Shown piece after piece: positions 8,365 through 17,970 of a stretch of DNA of 64,000 bases (positions are counted from its first letter, which is position 1; each line of letters starts with the position of its first letter). Source of the DNA: Chloroflexota bacterium (lineage in GTDB: Bacteria; Chloroflexota; Dehalococcoidia; DSTF01; RBG-16-68-14); NCBI GenBank assembly GCA_029262675.1, contig JAJCYW010000007.1:1-64000 (forward strand). Direction: 5' to 3'. The notes under the pieces are model-generated. The model was not told the origin of the DNA. It worked only from the letters and a program-made list of their open reading frames with translations, and did no database searches. The position numbers and the translations under genes are program-made.

Positions 8365-8397
8365 CAGCCGCTCGCTCTACCGTTGAGCTACCGGGGA
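8323..8397 (-). tRNA. tRNA-Asn (anticodon GTT); probable attachment site
   Basis: The minus strand folds as a complete tRNA. The acceptor arms TCCCCGG (8391-8397) and CCGGGGA (8327-8333) pair, the discriminator is G at 8326, and CCA is encoded at 8323-8325. The anticodon loop CTGTTAACC gives GTT, and the T-arm GCAAGTTCGAGTCTTGC is standard. The recombinase gene stops inside it, so its 3' half is the likely bacterial att core, with the element lying to the left. Confidence 0.93.
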
Positions 8398-8412
8398 TCG
8401 CCTGCGACGATT

Positions 8413-8486
8413 TGGTTGCCGAGCTAGGATTCGAACCTAGACGAGAAGCTTCAAAGGCTCCTGTGCTACCGTTACACCACTCGGCA
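8413..8486 (-). tRNA. tRNA-Gln (anticodon TTG)
   Basis: The acceptor TGCCGAG (8480-8486) pairs with CTCGGCA (8417-8423). The discriminator is A at 8416, with CCA encoded at 8413-8415. The anticodon loop is CTTTGAA (TTG) and the T-arm is CTAGGTTCGAATCCTAG. It lies 15 bp upstream of tRNA-Asn on the same strand and is probably co-transcribed with it. Confidence 0.93.
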
Positions 8487-8547
8487 GCCTACACATGTTG
8501 CGAGCAGGGCGTGTCGCAACGCCCGACTCGCACGCCGTCATCATCTC

Positions 8548-8636
8548 TGGTGCCGAAGGCCGGGTTCGAACCGGCACGCCCCTCACGGGGCAACGGTTTT
8601 TGAGACCGTCGCGTCTACCAGTTCCGCCACTTCGGC
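8548..8636 (-). tRNA. tRNA-Leu (anticodon CAA)
   Basis: The acceptor GCCGAAG (8630-8636) pairs with CTTCGGC (8552-8558), with CCA encoded at 8548-8550. The anticodon loop CTCAAAA gives CAA. The long variable arm (TTGCCCCGTGAGGGGC) is typical of class II tRNA-Leu. It is the first gene of the three-tRNA minus-strand cluster. Confidence 0.93.
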
Positions 8637-8770
8637 CCTGCGATCACACTCGATCGCACTGTCTCTCCATTCTATCCCCATCCGCTTCCGTTCGACAAGC
8701 CTGCCGAACCGGCGCTGCTGAACCCGTTATCCTTCCGGCGGCTCAGTCACGCCGCTACAATATGCACAGG

Positions 8771-9850
8771 ATGACGCCTCCCTCCACTGCCAGCGACACA
8801 TCGATCACCGAGTCGATCCGCGAGCGCCTCATGGAGCGGGAGCGGGCGCTCTCGCCGTTCGCCGCCAAGGGCTTCGAATCGCGCGGCCGCGAGCGGCCGG
8901 AAGAGCCTTCGCCGGCGCGCACCGAGTTCCAGCGCGACCGCGACCGCATCATCCACAGCAAGGCGTTCCGGCGACTGAAGCATAAGACGCAGGTCTTCGT
9001 CGCGCCCGCGGGCGATCACTTCGTCACGCGACTGACACACACGCTGGAGACCGCCCAGATCGCCCGCACGATCTCACGGGCGCTGAACCTGAACGAGGAC
9101 CTGACGGAGGCGATGGCGCTCGGTCACGACATCGGCCACACGCCGTTCGGCCACGCCGGAGAAGACGCACTCGGCCGTCTCCTTCCGGAGGGTTTTCGCC
9201 ACAACGAACAGAGCCTGCGCGTCGTCGAGAAGCTGGAGAAGGGCGGCCAGGGACTGAACCTGACTTGGGAGGTGCGGGAGGGCATCCTCAAGCACTCCAA
9301 AGTGAAGGGCGACATCTTCGCAGAGGGCTGGGGCACCGCGAGCACGCTGGAGGGACAGGTGCTGAAGCTGGCCGATTCGGTCGCCTACCTCAACCACGAC
9401 ATCGCCGACGCCATCCGGGCCGGCCTGCTGAGCGAAGAGGACTTGCCGCCGCTCTCGCGCAGTGTGCTCGGCACGGTGCACGCGCAGCGAATCAACACCC
9501 TCGTCCTGGATATCGTCGAGGCGTCGTGGGCCGCCACGGGCAAAGGCGCTGCCAGCGCGGACGAGCCACCGCGCATCGCGATGAGCGACGCGGCGGCCGA
9601 GGCGACGAACGAACTGCGCGACTTCATGTTCGCCAACGTCTACGAGTGGGAGGGCCAGCAGGCAGAGGCTGCACGCTCGCAGCGCGTGATCGAATTCCTC
9701 TTCGACTACTACATGGCGCACCCCGAAGCCGTCATCTCCGACTTCACGCGGGCGGAAGACCCCCTCATCCGGCGGACGGCCGACTACATCGCGGGCATGA
9801 CGGACCTCTTCGCGCAGCGTACGGCCAGAGAGCTGGGCCTGCAGACCTAG
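8771..9850 (+). CDS. deoxyguanosinetriphosphate triphosphohydrolase-like protein (HD domain)
   Basis: About 359 residues. It hydrolyses dNTPs to the nucleoside and triphosphate and so adjusts nucleotide pools. The dGTPase hallmarks are RDRDRIIHSKAFRRLKHKTQ, the HD-domain metal ligands TRLTHTLE and GHDIGHTPFGHAGE, and VAYLNHDIADAI. The frame is open back to 8495, but that stretch runs through the tRNA-Leu gene. The ATG at 8771 lies nine bases after a TACAAT box (8756-8761), suggesting a leaderless or near-leaderless mRNA; an in-frame ATG at 8762 abuts the box. It is the first chromosomal protein gene outside the phage element. Confidence 0.88.
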   Translation: MTPPSTASDTSITESIRERLMERERALSPFAAKGFESRGRERPEEPSPARTEFQRDRDRIIHSKAFRRLKHKTQVFVAPAGDHFVTRLTHTLETAQIARTISRALNLNEDLTEAMALGHDIGHTPFGHAGEDALGRLLPEGFRHNEQSLRVVEKLEKGGQGLNLTWEVREGILKHSKVKGDIFAEGWGTASTLEGQVLKLADSVAYLNHDIADAIRAGLLSEEDLPPLSRSVLGTVHAQRINTLVLDIVEASWAATGKGAASADEPPRIAMSDAAAEATNELRDFMFANVYEWEGQQAEAARSQRVIEFLFDYYMAHPEAVISDFTRAEDPLIRRTADYIAGMTDLFAQRTARELGLQT

Positions 9851-9886
9851 CGCCGCCAGCGCTCGATCGCGGACCGCATCGAACTC

Positions 9887-10801
9887 ATGGACGAACGCGA
9901 ACGGCCCGACGACTCCGGCCCCGAAGACAGGCCTCCCGACGCTCCGCCGATCTTGGAAGAATTGAAGGAGATTGAGGACGCCGTAGCGCCCCCAGCGCCC
10001 GCCGTCCGGCCAAATGCGGCGCCGCGCACCGATCCGGCACCAGCAGCCGCGGTGGAGGAGCCGCCAGCGCCGAATCAGCCGCCGTCGGCCGAGCGGGAGC
10101 CACCTCCTCGTCGCGAGTTGACGGGCACCGCGACCACGACACCCGCCGAAGACGACGAGCCATCGCCTGCCGACGTCATCCCGCAAGCATGGCGCGAACT
10201 CCTGGAGAACCGGCTGATCATCCTCGGCATGTCCGGCATCGTCCTGCTGCTGCTGGCGGTCGGCATCCTCTTCGTGTTTAGCCGCGGCGGCGATGCGTCC
10301 GCTCCGCGCACAATTGCAGCGGCCGCGACGACGACGCCGGAGCCAACGTCGTTCCCGGACACCCGCCTCGTCGGAGAGGCGCTGGAGACGACCACGATGC
10401 GTAACGGCCCCAGCCGCGGCTTCGTGCCGTTGGGGACGATCCCAAAGGGGGCGCTAGTACCTGTCGTCGGCCGCAACGAACAGAAGACGTGGCTGCAGGT
10501 CACCTACCCCTCCGGCTCACCGCTGCGCGGCTGGGTGGAAGCCGAGTTCCTCGACGTCAGCGGCGACATCTCGCAGCTCGTTATCGCCGGGCCGGGGCCG
10601 CGGCCGGATCTGACGGTACCGACCTCGACGTTCCGCACGCCGGAGCCTACAGAGCCGCCGGCCGTGGCTACCGACACGCCGACGCCGACCGACGAGCCGG
10701 CTCCCACGCAGATTCCTGCCAGCACCGCCACTCCGGACCAACCGCAGCCGACGAAGGAACCGCCTGCTTCCACGCCGGGCGACCAGGGCGACCCTGCTTG
10801 A
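9887..10801 (+). CDS. single-pass membrane protein with extracellular SH3-like domain
   Basis: A 304-residue protein. It has a proline/glutamate-rich cytoplasmic tail (1-95), one membrane helix (~108-127, LIILGMSGIVLLLLAVGILF), and an SH3b-like module (~150-220) with GEALETTTMRNGPSRGF and WLQVTYPSGSPLRGWVEAEFL. It ends in a long Pro/Thr/Glu-rich tail of PTPTDEPAPT type. SH3b domains bind peptidoglycan or polymers, so the outside part may contact the wall. It starts 36 bp after the dGTPase gene and may be co-transcribed with it. Its specific role is unknown. Confidence 0.7.
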   Translation: MDERERPDDSGPEDRPPDAPPILEELKEIEDAVAPPAPAVRPNAAPRTDPAPAAAVEEPPAPNQPPSAEREPPPRRELTGTATTTPAEDDEPSPADVIPQAWRELLENRLIILGMSGIVLLLLAVGILFVFSRGGDASAPRTIAAAATTTPEPTSFPDTRLVGEALETTTMRNGPSRGFVPLGTIPKGALVPVVGRNEQKTWLQVTYPSGSPLRGWVEAEFLDVSGDISQLVIAGPGPRPDLTVPTSTFRTPEPTEPPAVATDTPTPTDEPAPTQIPASTATPDQPQPTKEPPASTPGDQGDPA

Positions 10802-10998
10802 TCTCGGATCCGACGCCATTGGCCGATCTATGAATCCGGCGGGACTGTGCCAATCATCACGACGCGGTCGCAGTCCTGACCTGCTACACTGGGGCAACTC
10901 GCCGGGGAAGCGTCGATGGTGACCCCGGCCGCGGTGCGCGCGGGAACGCCGGTTGCGTAACCTGCCGGCCGCAAAGTCGTTGTAGAAGGCGAACAGTC

Positions 10999-13008
10999 AT
11001 GAGCGCTATCGACGACGTAAAGAGCCGCATCGATATCGTCGACCTCGTCGGCGAGTCCGTGACGCTGCACCGGGCGGGGCGGAACTTCAAGGCGCTCTGC
11101 CCCTTCCACACCGAACGCACGCCCTCTTTCCACGTCTCTCCCGACCGCCAGACCTGGCACTGCTTCGGCGCCTGCGGCACCGGAGGCGATGTCTTCTCCT
11201 TTGTCATGCGACGGCAGGACGTAGAGTTCGGCGAGGCGCTCCGCATCCTCGCGGAGCGCGCGGGCGTGACGCTCGACGACCACCGCGACCCGAAGGACGA
11301 TGAGCGGCGCGAGCGTCTGCTCTCCGCGAACGAAACGGCGGCGGCCTTCTTCCATAACGCCCTCCTCCACACGGCAGCCGGCGAGGAGGCACGAAGTTAC
11401 CTAGACTCTCGCGGCCTCGACAACGCCACGATCGAGACGTTCCAGCTCGGCTACAGCCTCGATAGCTGGGACGCGCTGCGCGGCCACCTGACTGAGCGCA
11501 GATTCACTCAGGAGGAGATGTTGGCGGCCGGCCTGCTCGTCGAAAGCGACCGCGGCGGCTACGACCGCTTCCGCAACAGGCTGATGTTCCCCATTCGCGA
11601 CACGCGCGGCCGCGTCGCCGGTTTCGGCGCGCGCGCCCTCGCATCGACCGAACAGGACCGGACGAACGCGGCCGGCGCGAAGTACATCAACACACCACAG
11701 TCTCCTGTGTTCGACAAGAGCGGCCTGCTCTACGGACTCGACCTCGCGACTGAGGCGATCCGCCGCGAGAAGAGCGTGATCGTCGTCGAAGGCTACATGG
11801 ACGCCATCGCGGCTCACCAGCACGGCATGGCGAACACAGTCGCGTCGATGGGCACGGCGCTCACTGAGCGCCAGGTCCGCACCCTGGAGCGCTTCCGCGG
11901 CAAGATCCTGCTCGCCATGGACGCCGACGCCGCCGGTATTGAAGCGACCCTGCGCGCGCTGCAGGAGGCCGGCGCCGCGGGCGCCATTCACGCCTCCGCG
12001 ACCTCCGCCCACCCCGAAGCGCTCGAACAAGGAGACTTCTCGCACCAGGTGCAGGAGTGGTCGAAGAACGCACTGAAACGCGCCGCCGTCAACTTCTTCG
12101 TACTGCCGCTCTCCGGAAAGGACCCGGACGAGATGATCCGCGCCGACAGCGAGGCCTGGAACGCCGTCGTGGCCGACGCGAAACCGTTTACGGACCACGT
12201 CTTCGAGACCGTCGCCAACCGCACCGATCTCTCGCAGCCCGGCGGCCGGTCGCAATTGATGAAGGAGCTGCTCCCCGTCGTCCGGCTGATCGACGAGCCG
12301 GTCTTCCGGGCGCACTACGTGCAGCGCCTCGCCCGCCTGGCGCAGGTCGATGAGGACACGCTCCGCAAGGAGCTACGCCGCGCCCCGGCCCGGGGCCTCC
12401 GCCGCGATTCGGCTATCGGCCCGGCCAGCAACGATGACGCGCAGCCGGCCCAGCCCACACGCCGCGAGCCGGCAGAGGAGTTCTGCCTGGCGCTCCTCAT
12501 TCGCCACCCGGAACTGCGCCGTTATGGCGAACAGATCTCCGCCGACCTCTTTATGTTCGGCGAACACAAGGCGATCTTGTCAGCCTGGGTTGCCTGCGAA
12601 GAGGCGGCGGATATCAACTCTCTGCGGCAGGCGCTTCCGGAGAGCCTCCACGGCCAGTTTGACCGCATCCTGACCCGGGAGCTGCCGGTGCTGGAAGGCG
12701 CGCAGCTCCGCGCGGCGCTGCAGGACTGCGTGCGCCGTATCGGGACGCGACGGCTCTCCGCCGAAAAACGCGCCAGCGCCACGGCCCTCGCCGACCCCGA
12801 CTTGCAGCAGTACATGTCGGAGGCCGTGGAGCGCGCCGCGGCGCTGCAGTCGGAAGGTGGCGCGAGCACAGCGCCAGCCGCCGGCGAGCGCGCCAGCGCG
12901 TTGGCAGCCAACCTGATTGAAGACGCCGAGATGGGGCGCCGGCTCCATCAGACCGCTCCCGAACCCCAGCCGGCGGAAGCCGCGCAAGGAAGTGAGGTCG
13001 AACGATGA
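10999..13008 (+). CDS. dnaG: DNA primase DnaG
   Basis: A 669-residue replicative primase that makes RNA primers for DNA polymerase. The N-terminal CHC2 zinc domain has C34, H37, C55 and C59 ([25 protein letters not shown]). The catalytic core has RNRLMFPI, and the Toprim domain has [11 protein letters not shown] and [10 protein letters not shown] (~255-315). A C-terminal helicase-interaction region (~490-650) follows. A TACACT box at about 10885 gives a possible promoter and a leader of about 100 nt. The stop overlaps the rpoD start by 4 nt (ATGA), the classical dnaG-rpoD macromolecular-synthesis operon. Confidence 0.96.
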   Translation: MSAIDDVKSRIDIVDLVGESVTLHRAGRNFKALCPFHTERTPSFHVSPDRQTWHCFGACGTGGDVFSFVMRRQDVEFGEALRILAERAGVTLDDHRDPKDDERRERLLSANETAAAFFHNALLHTAAGEEARSYLDSRGLDNATIETFQLGYSLDSWDALRGHLTERRFTQEEMLAAGLLVESDRGGYDRFRNRLMFPIRDTRGRVAGFGARALASTEQDRTNAAGAKYINTPQSPVFDKSGLLYGLDLATEAIRREKSVIVVEGYMDAIAAHQHGMANTVASMGTALTERQVRTLERFRGKILLAMDADAAGIEATLRALQEAGAAGAIHASATSAHPEALEQGDFSHQVQEWSKNALKRAAVNFFVLPLSGKDPDEMIRADSEAWNAVVADAKPFTDHVFETVANRTDLSQPGGRSQLMKELLPVVRLIDEPVFRAHYVQRLARLAQVDEDTLRKELRRAPARGLRRDSAIGPASNDDAQPAQPTRREPAEEFCLALLIRHPELRRYGEQISADLFMFGEHKAILSAWVACEEAADINSLRQALPESLHGQFDRILTRELPVLEGAQLRAALQDCVRRIGTRRLSAEKRASATALADPDLQQYMSEAVERAAALQSEGGASTAPAAGERASALAANLIEDAEMGRRLHQTAPEPQPAEAAQGSEVER

Positions 13009-14615
13009 CACCGCCCAGCCAACGTTCGAAATCGGATGCGGTAGCGACCAAGGAGCACGAAGAGGCGCTCAAGAAGGACGCACTCGAGAAGACGACGGCG
13101 CCGCCGGCCGCCCGCGAGGAGTTGGACGACATCTACGCCCAGCTTGCCGACAGCGTCGCCGCGCTGAACTCGACACGGCTCGCCGACACACCACCGGCCA
13201 AACCAGGCCCCACCCGCCGTCGGAGGCGACGGCGGGTCGACGGTTCGGCAGATGATTCGGCCGGCGACTCCCGTAACGACACGGCCGATCCCGCCGTTGC
13301 GGAATCGGCCCGCGAAAAGACCGCCGCCAAGTCCGGGCAAGAGAGCGTCGACGATCCGGTACGAATGTACCTGCGCGAGATCGGCAAGGTCTACCTGCTC
13401 TCCGGCGCGGACGAGAAGCGCCTCTCGCGCCACATCGAAGAGGGCAAGCACATTGACCACATCGAGCAGGACTGGGTCGACGAACGCGGCGAACCTCCCA
13501 CGGGGAGCCAGATTCTGCTCACCCTGATAGAGCAGCTCAAGAACGAACAGCGCGCGCTCAACGCCATCGCGAAGTGCCTCGCCGTGAAGCGGCGGCCGCT
13601 GACGAAGCTCGTGGCCGATGAGACATTTCGCGATGCGGTCGACGCCGAGTTGGACGAACAGCTCGCGGGGCGCTTGGCGCGCACCATCCGTTGTGACCAG
13701 CTGGTGGCGGAGAAGACGCTGGTGCGCATATCGATCCTGACGCACATCCTGCAACCGCAGCTCCTCCAGCCCACCCTCGACGCCGCCGGCGGCGATCGGG
13801 AGCTGTTCGCCGCGCCGTGGAACCATGCCGCCTCCCTGGCCAAGCACGATAAGAGCCTGCAGGCCCACTTCCAACTGCTGCAGGACGAAGGCTTCCTCGG
13901 TGAGAAGACACTCACGGAGGCCAACCTGCGCCTCGTCGTCAGCGTGGCGAAGAAGTACATCGGCCGCGGCATGTCGCTGCTCGATCTGATCCAAGAAGGC
14001 AACATCGGCCTGATTCGTGCGGTGGAGAAGTTTGACTATCGTAAGGGCTACAAGTTCAGCACCTATGCGACGTGGTGGATCCGCCAGGCGATCACGCGCG
14101 CCATCGCGGACCAGGCGCGCACCATCCGCATCCCCGTCCACATGGTCGAGACGATCAACAAGCTGGTGCGCGTCAGCCGCAAGCTGATCCAGGAGTACGG
14201 CCGCGAGCCGACCAGCGAGGAGATCGGCATCGGCATGGAGATCGCGCCGGAGCGCGTGCGTGAGATTCTCAAGGTCTCTCAGGAGCCCGTCTCTCTCGAG
14301 ACGCCGATCGGCGAAGAGGAGGACAGCCACCTGGGCGACTTCCTCGAAGACCCGGAGGCGCTGGCGCCGGCCGAGGCCGCATCGCACCAGCTACTGAAGG
14401 AGCAGGTGCTGGTCGTGCTAGACAGCCTCAGCTTCCGCGAACGAAAGGTGTTGGGCCTGCGCTTTGGGCTGGAGGACGGCCGCAGCCGCACGCTGGAAGA
14501 GGTCGGCCGTGAGTTCCAGGTCACGCGCGAGCGCATCCGCCAAATCGAGGCGAAAGCGCTGCGAAAGCTGCGCCACCCCTCGCGCAGCAAGAAGCTCAAG
14601 GACTACTTGGAGTAG
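13005..14615 (+). CDS. rpoD: primary RNA polymerase sigma factor RpoD (sigma-70)
   Basis: A 536-residue housekeeping sigma factor. A charged N-terminal region precedes region 1.2 ([17 protein letters not shown], ~115). A non-conserved insert of about 120 residues (~150-290) follows, then region 2 ([51 protein letters not shown]), region 3 ([14 protein letters not shown]), and region 4 with the [23 protein letters not shown]. Region 1.1 is not obvious. The insert between 1.2 and 2 replaces the usual proteobacterial NCR and is not similar to it by eye. It is coupled to dnaG. A hairpin (GCTCGCC / GGCGAGC) follows the stop at 14617-14634. Confidence 0.95.
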   Translation: MTPPSQRSKSDAVATKEHEEALKKDALEKTTAPPAAREELDDIYAQLADSVAALNSTRLADTPPAKPGPTRRRRRRRVDGSADDSAGDSRNDTADPAVAESAREKTAAKSGQESVDDPVRMYLREIGKVYLLSGADEKRLSRHIEEGKHIDHIEQDWVDERGEPPTGSQILLTLIEQLKNEQRALNAIAKCLAVKRRPLTKLVADETFRDAVDAELDEQLAGRLARTIRCDQLVAEKTLVRISILTHILQPQLLQPTLDAAGGDRELFAAPWNHAASLAKHDKSLQAHFQLLQDEGFLGEKTLTEANLRLVVSVAKKYIGRGMSLLDLIQEGNIGLIRAVEKFDYRKGYKFSTYATWWIRQAITRAIADQARTIRIPVHMVETINKLVRVSRKLIQEYGREPTSEEIGIGMEIAPERVREILKVSQEPVSLETPIGEEEDSHLGDFLEDPEALAPAEAASHQLLKEQVLVVLDSLSFRERKVLGLRFGLEDGRSRTLEEVGREFQVTRERIRQIEAKALRKLRHPSRSKKLKDYLE

Positions 14616-14616
14616 G

Positions 14617-14634
14617 GCTCGCCTACCGGCGAGC
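14617..14634 (+). terminator. hairpin after rpoD
   Basis: The 7-bp arms GCTCGCC and GGCGAGC pair over a TACC loop, starting 2 bp after the rpoD stop. There is no U-tract, so termination may need a factor. The rest of the gap to 14848 holds only a TACACT box near 14773, the probable promoter of the YceI gene. Confidence 0.45.
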
Positions 14635-14848
14635 GCGTACTCGCCCATCGGCGCGTACGATGTGAGCGTGCCGTCTGTCGCGTTCGTATGATCGAGCCGT
14701 TGGTTTTCCCTCATCCCTCTCGTTCATCATCACAACTGTTACGGTTTCGCAATACTCGCGCGCCGATACGCCGGTACACTGAATCCGATAACCCGACCGC
14801 GCGGCCCCGCATTCCGCGCCCAATCCAAAGGAAGGGATCTCTCGTTCC

Positions 14849-15589
14849 ATGAGCGTCCAACGACTCCTACTCTTCGGCGGCGGCGGCGTGATCGTCCTCG
14901 TCGCCATCGTCATCGCCGGCTGGTGGTTCCTAATCCGCGACGACGCGGAGCTGGCGACGGAACCGCCGGAGATACCGACGGAGCTGATCCAGGCCACGAC
15001 CGCCCCGTCCGCGGACGGCGACCCGACAGCTGTCCCCGGCGACAGCGACGCGCTGACGTTTCGCGTCATCCCGGAGCAGTCGGAAGCCGCCTACTTCGCC
15101 GGCGAGAAGCTCGCCTCGCTACCGCTTCCGTCGACGGCGAAGGGCGCCACGAACAACATCGAGGGCACAGTCTCGCTAGCGGCCGACGGCACAGCGCTCG
15201 CGACAGGCGAAACGTCGTCGTTCAGCGTCGACCTGACGGGGCTTACGAGCGATGAAGGGCGGCGTGATAGTCGTGTGCAGGACGCGCTCGAGACCAACCA
15301 ATTCCCGACCGCGACGTTCACGCTCACCGTGGCGACGGGCTACGACCCGGCAGTTCCCGACGGCGAAGACCAGTCGATCTCGCTGACGGGCCTCCTCGAC
15401 CTCCACGGCGTGCAGCGCGAGGTGACGTGGGACGTGCTGGTGCGCAGGGAGAGCAACGTGATCAGCGCCCTGGCGACCGTCAGCTTTGACTACGCGGATT
15501 TCAACATCGACCCGCCGAGCATCGCGGGCTTCGTCACGGTCGAAGATGACGTTACGCTGCAGGTACAGCTAATCGCGGAACTAGTGTAG
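14849..15589 (+). CDS. YceI family membrane-anchored protein
   Basis: A 246-residue protein with an N-terminal membrane anchor (~5-27, LLLFGGGGVIVLVAIVIAGWWF) and an extracellular YceI beta-barrel domain (~67-246). The domain is marked by LTFRVIPEQSEAAYFAGE, SFSVDLTGLTSDEGRRDSRV, NQFPTATFTL and the terminal strands. YceI barrels bind isoprenoid-type lipids. It converges on the FAD-oxidoreductase gene in the inferred ancestral order. Its last 51 bp form the start of the left 169-bp duplication, and a second copy of this 3' end lies at 18866-18916 without the rest of the gene. Confidence 0.85.
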   Translation: MSVQRLLLFGGGGVIVLVAIVIAGWWFLIRDDAELATEPPEIPTELIQATTAPSADGDPTAVPGDSDALTFRVIPEQSEAAYFAGEKLASLPLPSTAKGATNNIEGTVSLAADGTALATGETSSFSVDLTGLTSDEGRRDSRVQDALETNQFPTATFTLTVATGYDPAVPDGEDQSISLTGLLDLHGVQREVTWDVLVRRESNVISALATVSFDYADFNIDPPSIAGFVTVEDDVTLQVQLIAELV

Positions 15590-15707
15590 TGGTAAGCGAC
15601 TGTCCAGTCCCCCGACGCTCATTCAGCGTCTAGTGCCACTTCCAGAGCCAGTAGCGCTCGTAGGCCACCTTGCCCCAGTGCCAGACGGGGCTGGGCGAAC
15701 GCATGGT
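15539..15707. repeat. left copy of a 169-bp direct repeat flanking the cyclase/ATPase insertion
   Basis: It matches 18866-19034 over 169 bp with two mismatches (15599 A versus C; 15635 G versus A). It holds the last 51 bp of the YceI gene, a hairpin (GACGCT / AGCGTC at 15614-15630), and a 78-bp severed 3' end of the FAD-oxidoreductase gene on the minus strand (15630-15707). So the original junction of two convergent genes has been duplicated around the insert. The ATPase stop codon lies only 8 bp beyond its right edge. Confidence 0.95.
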
Positions 15708-15714
15708 CTGGCCG

Positions 15715-17970
15715 TCAGGGTAGCCAGTGACGGGCGTGCCGCGCCAAATGCTCCTTGACGCGCTCAATGTCCACAAATGTAGCTTCGATCCTTCCGACCT
15801 GTGACAAGATCTTCCTACTTGCCCAGTCCGTAAAGTCGAACATCGCAGGAATATCGCCGCCGAGATCCGTTGCCGCTACCAGGGCGGTCTCCTTGAGCCG
15901 AGACCGAAGGGCGCGACTGTTCGCAGGAAAGCTCTGCCTTTGCTTCTCGTTGATTGGACAGACCAGCCTGATCAACTCGCACGCGTTGATTATCTTAACG
16001 GCTACCCACCTGGCGAGAAGCTTGTCAAACACGCCAGCGGCAAGAAGGTCTCCGCCTCCAACCAGGTCAAGCGTACAAGCTTCAAAGTAGGGTGGCTGCC
16101 GTGAGGCTGCAAGCGTTGAGATGGGAACGCGCATAGCAGCTAGGCTTAGGTACGCAATATCTGGAAGAAAGTGTCTCAGCAGGTATGGGGTCTTAGGCAT
16201 TTGTACCAGCTGGAGCCTGGCTAATGCGGTTGGCGGACCTGAGCCGAGAGGTAGGAGTTCAAGGAATTCGCATTCTTGATATTCTTCAATCAGATTGACG
16301 ACCAGCTCCTCCGGGTAAGAGAACAGTTCCTCACACAGCTGTGTCATTTCGCCGAGCTTCAAGGGCTCGATTCTTCGACTTCGGTTCATCCTGCGCGAAT
16401 GTGCATATAGTAGCTGGAGTATCCGGAGCCCTAGCAGATATCCGTCCTCGTGCGGCCTAACAGGATTCTCGGTCTCCTCACGATAGTCGACATATGGGAA
16501 GGTGAATACCGACGGGAAGAAGTGATTGTCAAACAGGAGGCTTGACGTCGCGGAGCGCTTCAGCCCTCCGTCCTCGCCAATGGAGTAATGGTAACTCCTG
16601 GGAGGATATGATCTACCAGCCTTCACCATTGATTCGATGAGAAGGTACGGTCGCTGCAGGTGCCTTTCAAGGTGCTCATGATAGGCCAACTGCACAACCT
16701 GACCCTGCGCACGACGGTTCTGTCCAAACATGTCAAGCAGCTTTGCGGCACCAGAACGTTCGTTGAGACGGTCAACGAACTGGTCGAGGGCGTGACCCCA
16801 ATCCGTGGAAGCTGCGTACGCCGGGTCGTCGAAACTCTCAACAATTTCCGGAACGTGATTGGAAAGGAAGTTGACACGTTTCCTAAGGATGGAATCGAAG
16901 GAGGGGACGCCGACTCTTCGTGCTGACGCCTTCAGTGGAGCGTAGGCCTTGGGGGTGACAGTAGCGAGTGCTTCTAGGCTGCGCGTTCGCATCACAGCGA
17001 CCAGAGCCATGCCCATAGAAGTGGGATTAACCGCGATCGTGCCCAGCTGCTCTACAAGCGATTCGAATTTAGCATTATGGTGTGGAGTAGCCTCAAGGAG
17101 ATCCAGTCCATCAAGCGCCACGATAAACGAATATCCCAAGTGCTGCACCATATTGAACAAGTGCTCGACCAGGCTCTTAGGTATCCAACTGGGATCGAGT
17201 GGGGGTTCCTGTCCCTTGCGGTAGAATCGCTCCTTCATAACGCGGAAATCATCTCGCAGGTCCTTCTGCGACATGATGTCGCTCTCGGCATTGATGTAGG
17301 AAACAACTATGGGTTCGACCTGTACAGGTATAGGTCGTGGGGTCAGACGCTCCACCTTGGAGTTTGGATCGTAATATCGCATGATGACCTTGGCGCACTG
17401 AGCATGGATCCAATGGACCAAGTTGTTATCACCGAAGTCCTCCACGAGGTTAATCCTGATCCAAATGACCTTCTTCTCGTCGAGCAACTCGGCATAACGA
17501 GCCAGGATGTAGTTGAGTAGGAACGTCTTTCCGCACCCCCGCCGACCATACAAAGCGGTAACAGCCTCGCCTACAGCCGCCATACGGCGATCGGTCTTGT
17601 CGAAAAGTGTCGGGTTGTCAGCGTAATCGCGTTCTTTGTTTGCTTGACTAATGAGATCGCAAAGAAGAGCCTCGATGTCCTCGTCGCTCGCATTAGGTGC
17701 GGAAGGATTGTCGGACGCGTGTTCGTATGTTCCGATCAGGCTTTCCCGACTGTCCGCCACGTTCGGGTTCACGGAAATGGGACCAAGCCGCCGATGAACG
17801 TAGGCGTGTGCAGTGTTACCCGATGGAGGAACGTATGCGATCGTATTCTCGATCTGACCAACAGCATCACTCCATCCCTTAGTCGTTGGTATCACGGGAG
17901 GAAGACCGTCGAAGCGGGCTGCCAGTATCTTCCGCGCGCTTGCCGAAAGATCATCGTTGGGCAAAGTCAT
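15715..17970 (-). CDS. P-loop (AAA/STAND-like) ATPase of a two-gene insertion module
   Basis: About 751 residues, with no signal peptide or membrane segment. An N-terminal region of unknown fold (~1-125) precedes a P-loop NTPase domain. That domain has Walker A GRRGCGKT (~142-149), Walker B FIVALDGLDLLE (~282-293), and a sensor-like strand MALVAVMRTRS (~321-331). The remaining ~400 residues, rich in helices (EPLKLGEMTQLCEELFSY, YLLRHFLPDIAYLSLAAM), match no family I know and may form a sensor or effector. The ATG at 17970 has AGGAGG six bases upstream and lies inside the 3' end of the cyclase-like gene (20-nt overlap), so the two are coupled. Base composition is visibly more AT-rich than the neighbours, implying transfer. 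A role as the responding partner of the cyclase is inference. Confidence 0.75.
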   Translation of the reverse strand: MTLPNDDLSASARKILAARFDGLPPVIPTTKGWSDAVGQIENTIAYVPPSGNTAHAYVHRRLGPISVNPNVADSRESLIGTYEHASDNPSAPNASDEDIEALLCDLISQANKERDYADNPTLFDKTDRRMAAVGEAVTALYGRRGCGKTFLLNYILARYAELLDEKKVIWIRINLVEDFGDNNLVHWIHAQCAKVIMRYYDPNSKVERLTPRPIPVQVEPIVVSYINAESDIMSQKDLRDDFRVMKERFYRKGQEPPLDPSWIPKSLVEHLFNMVQHLGYSFIVALDGLDLLEATPHHNAKFESLVEQLGTIAVNPTSMGMALVAVMRTRSLEALATVTPKAYAPLKASARRVGVPSFDSILRKRVNFLSNHVPEIVESFDDPAYAASTDWGHALDQFVDRLNERSGAAKLLDMFGQNRRAQGQVVQLAYHEHLERHLQRPYLLIESMVKAGRSYPPRSYHYSIGEDGGLKRSATSSLLFDNHFFPSVFTFPYVDYREETENPVRPHEDGYLLGLRILQLLYAHSRRMNRSRRIEPLKLGEMTQLCEELFSYPEELVVNLIEEYQECEFLELLPLGSGPPTALARLQLVQMPKTPYLLRHFLPDIAYLSLAAMRVPISTLAASRQPPYFEACTLDLVGGGDLLAAGVFDKLLARWVAVKIINACELIRLVCPINEKQRQSFPANSRALRSRLKETALVAATDLGGDIPAMFDFTDWASRKILSQVGRIEATFVDIERVKEHLARHARHWLP

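Noticed and set aside
9074..10186. 370-codon minus-strand frame opposite the dGTPase gene
   Set aside because: It is an arginine-rich shadow of a high-GC coding strand with no family features; the plus strand is clearly the gene.
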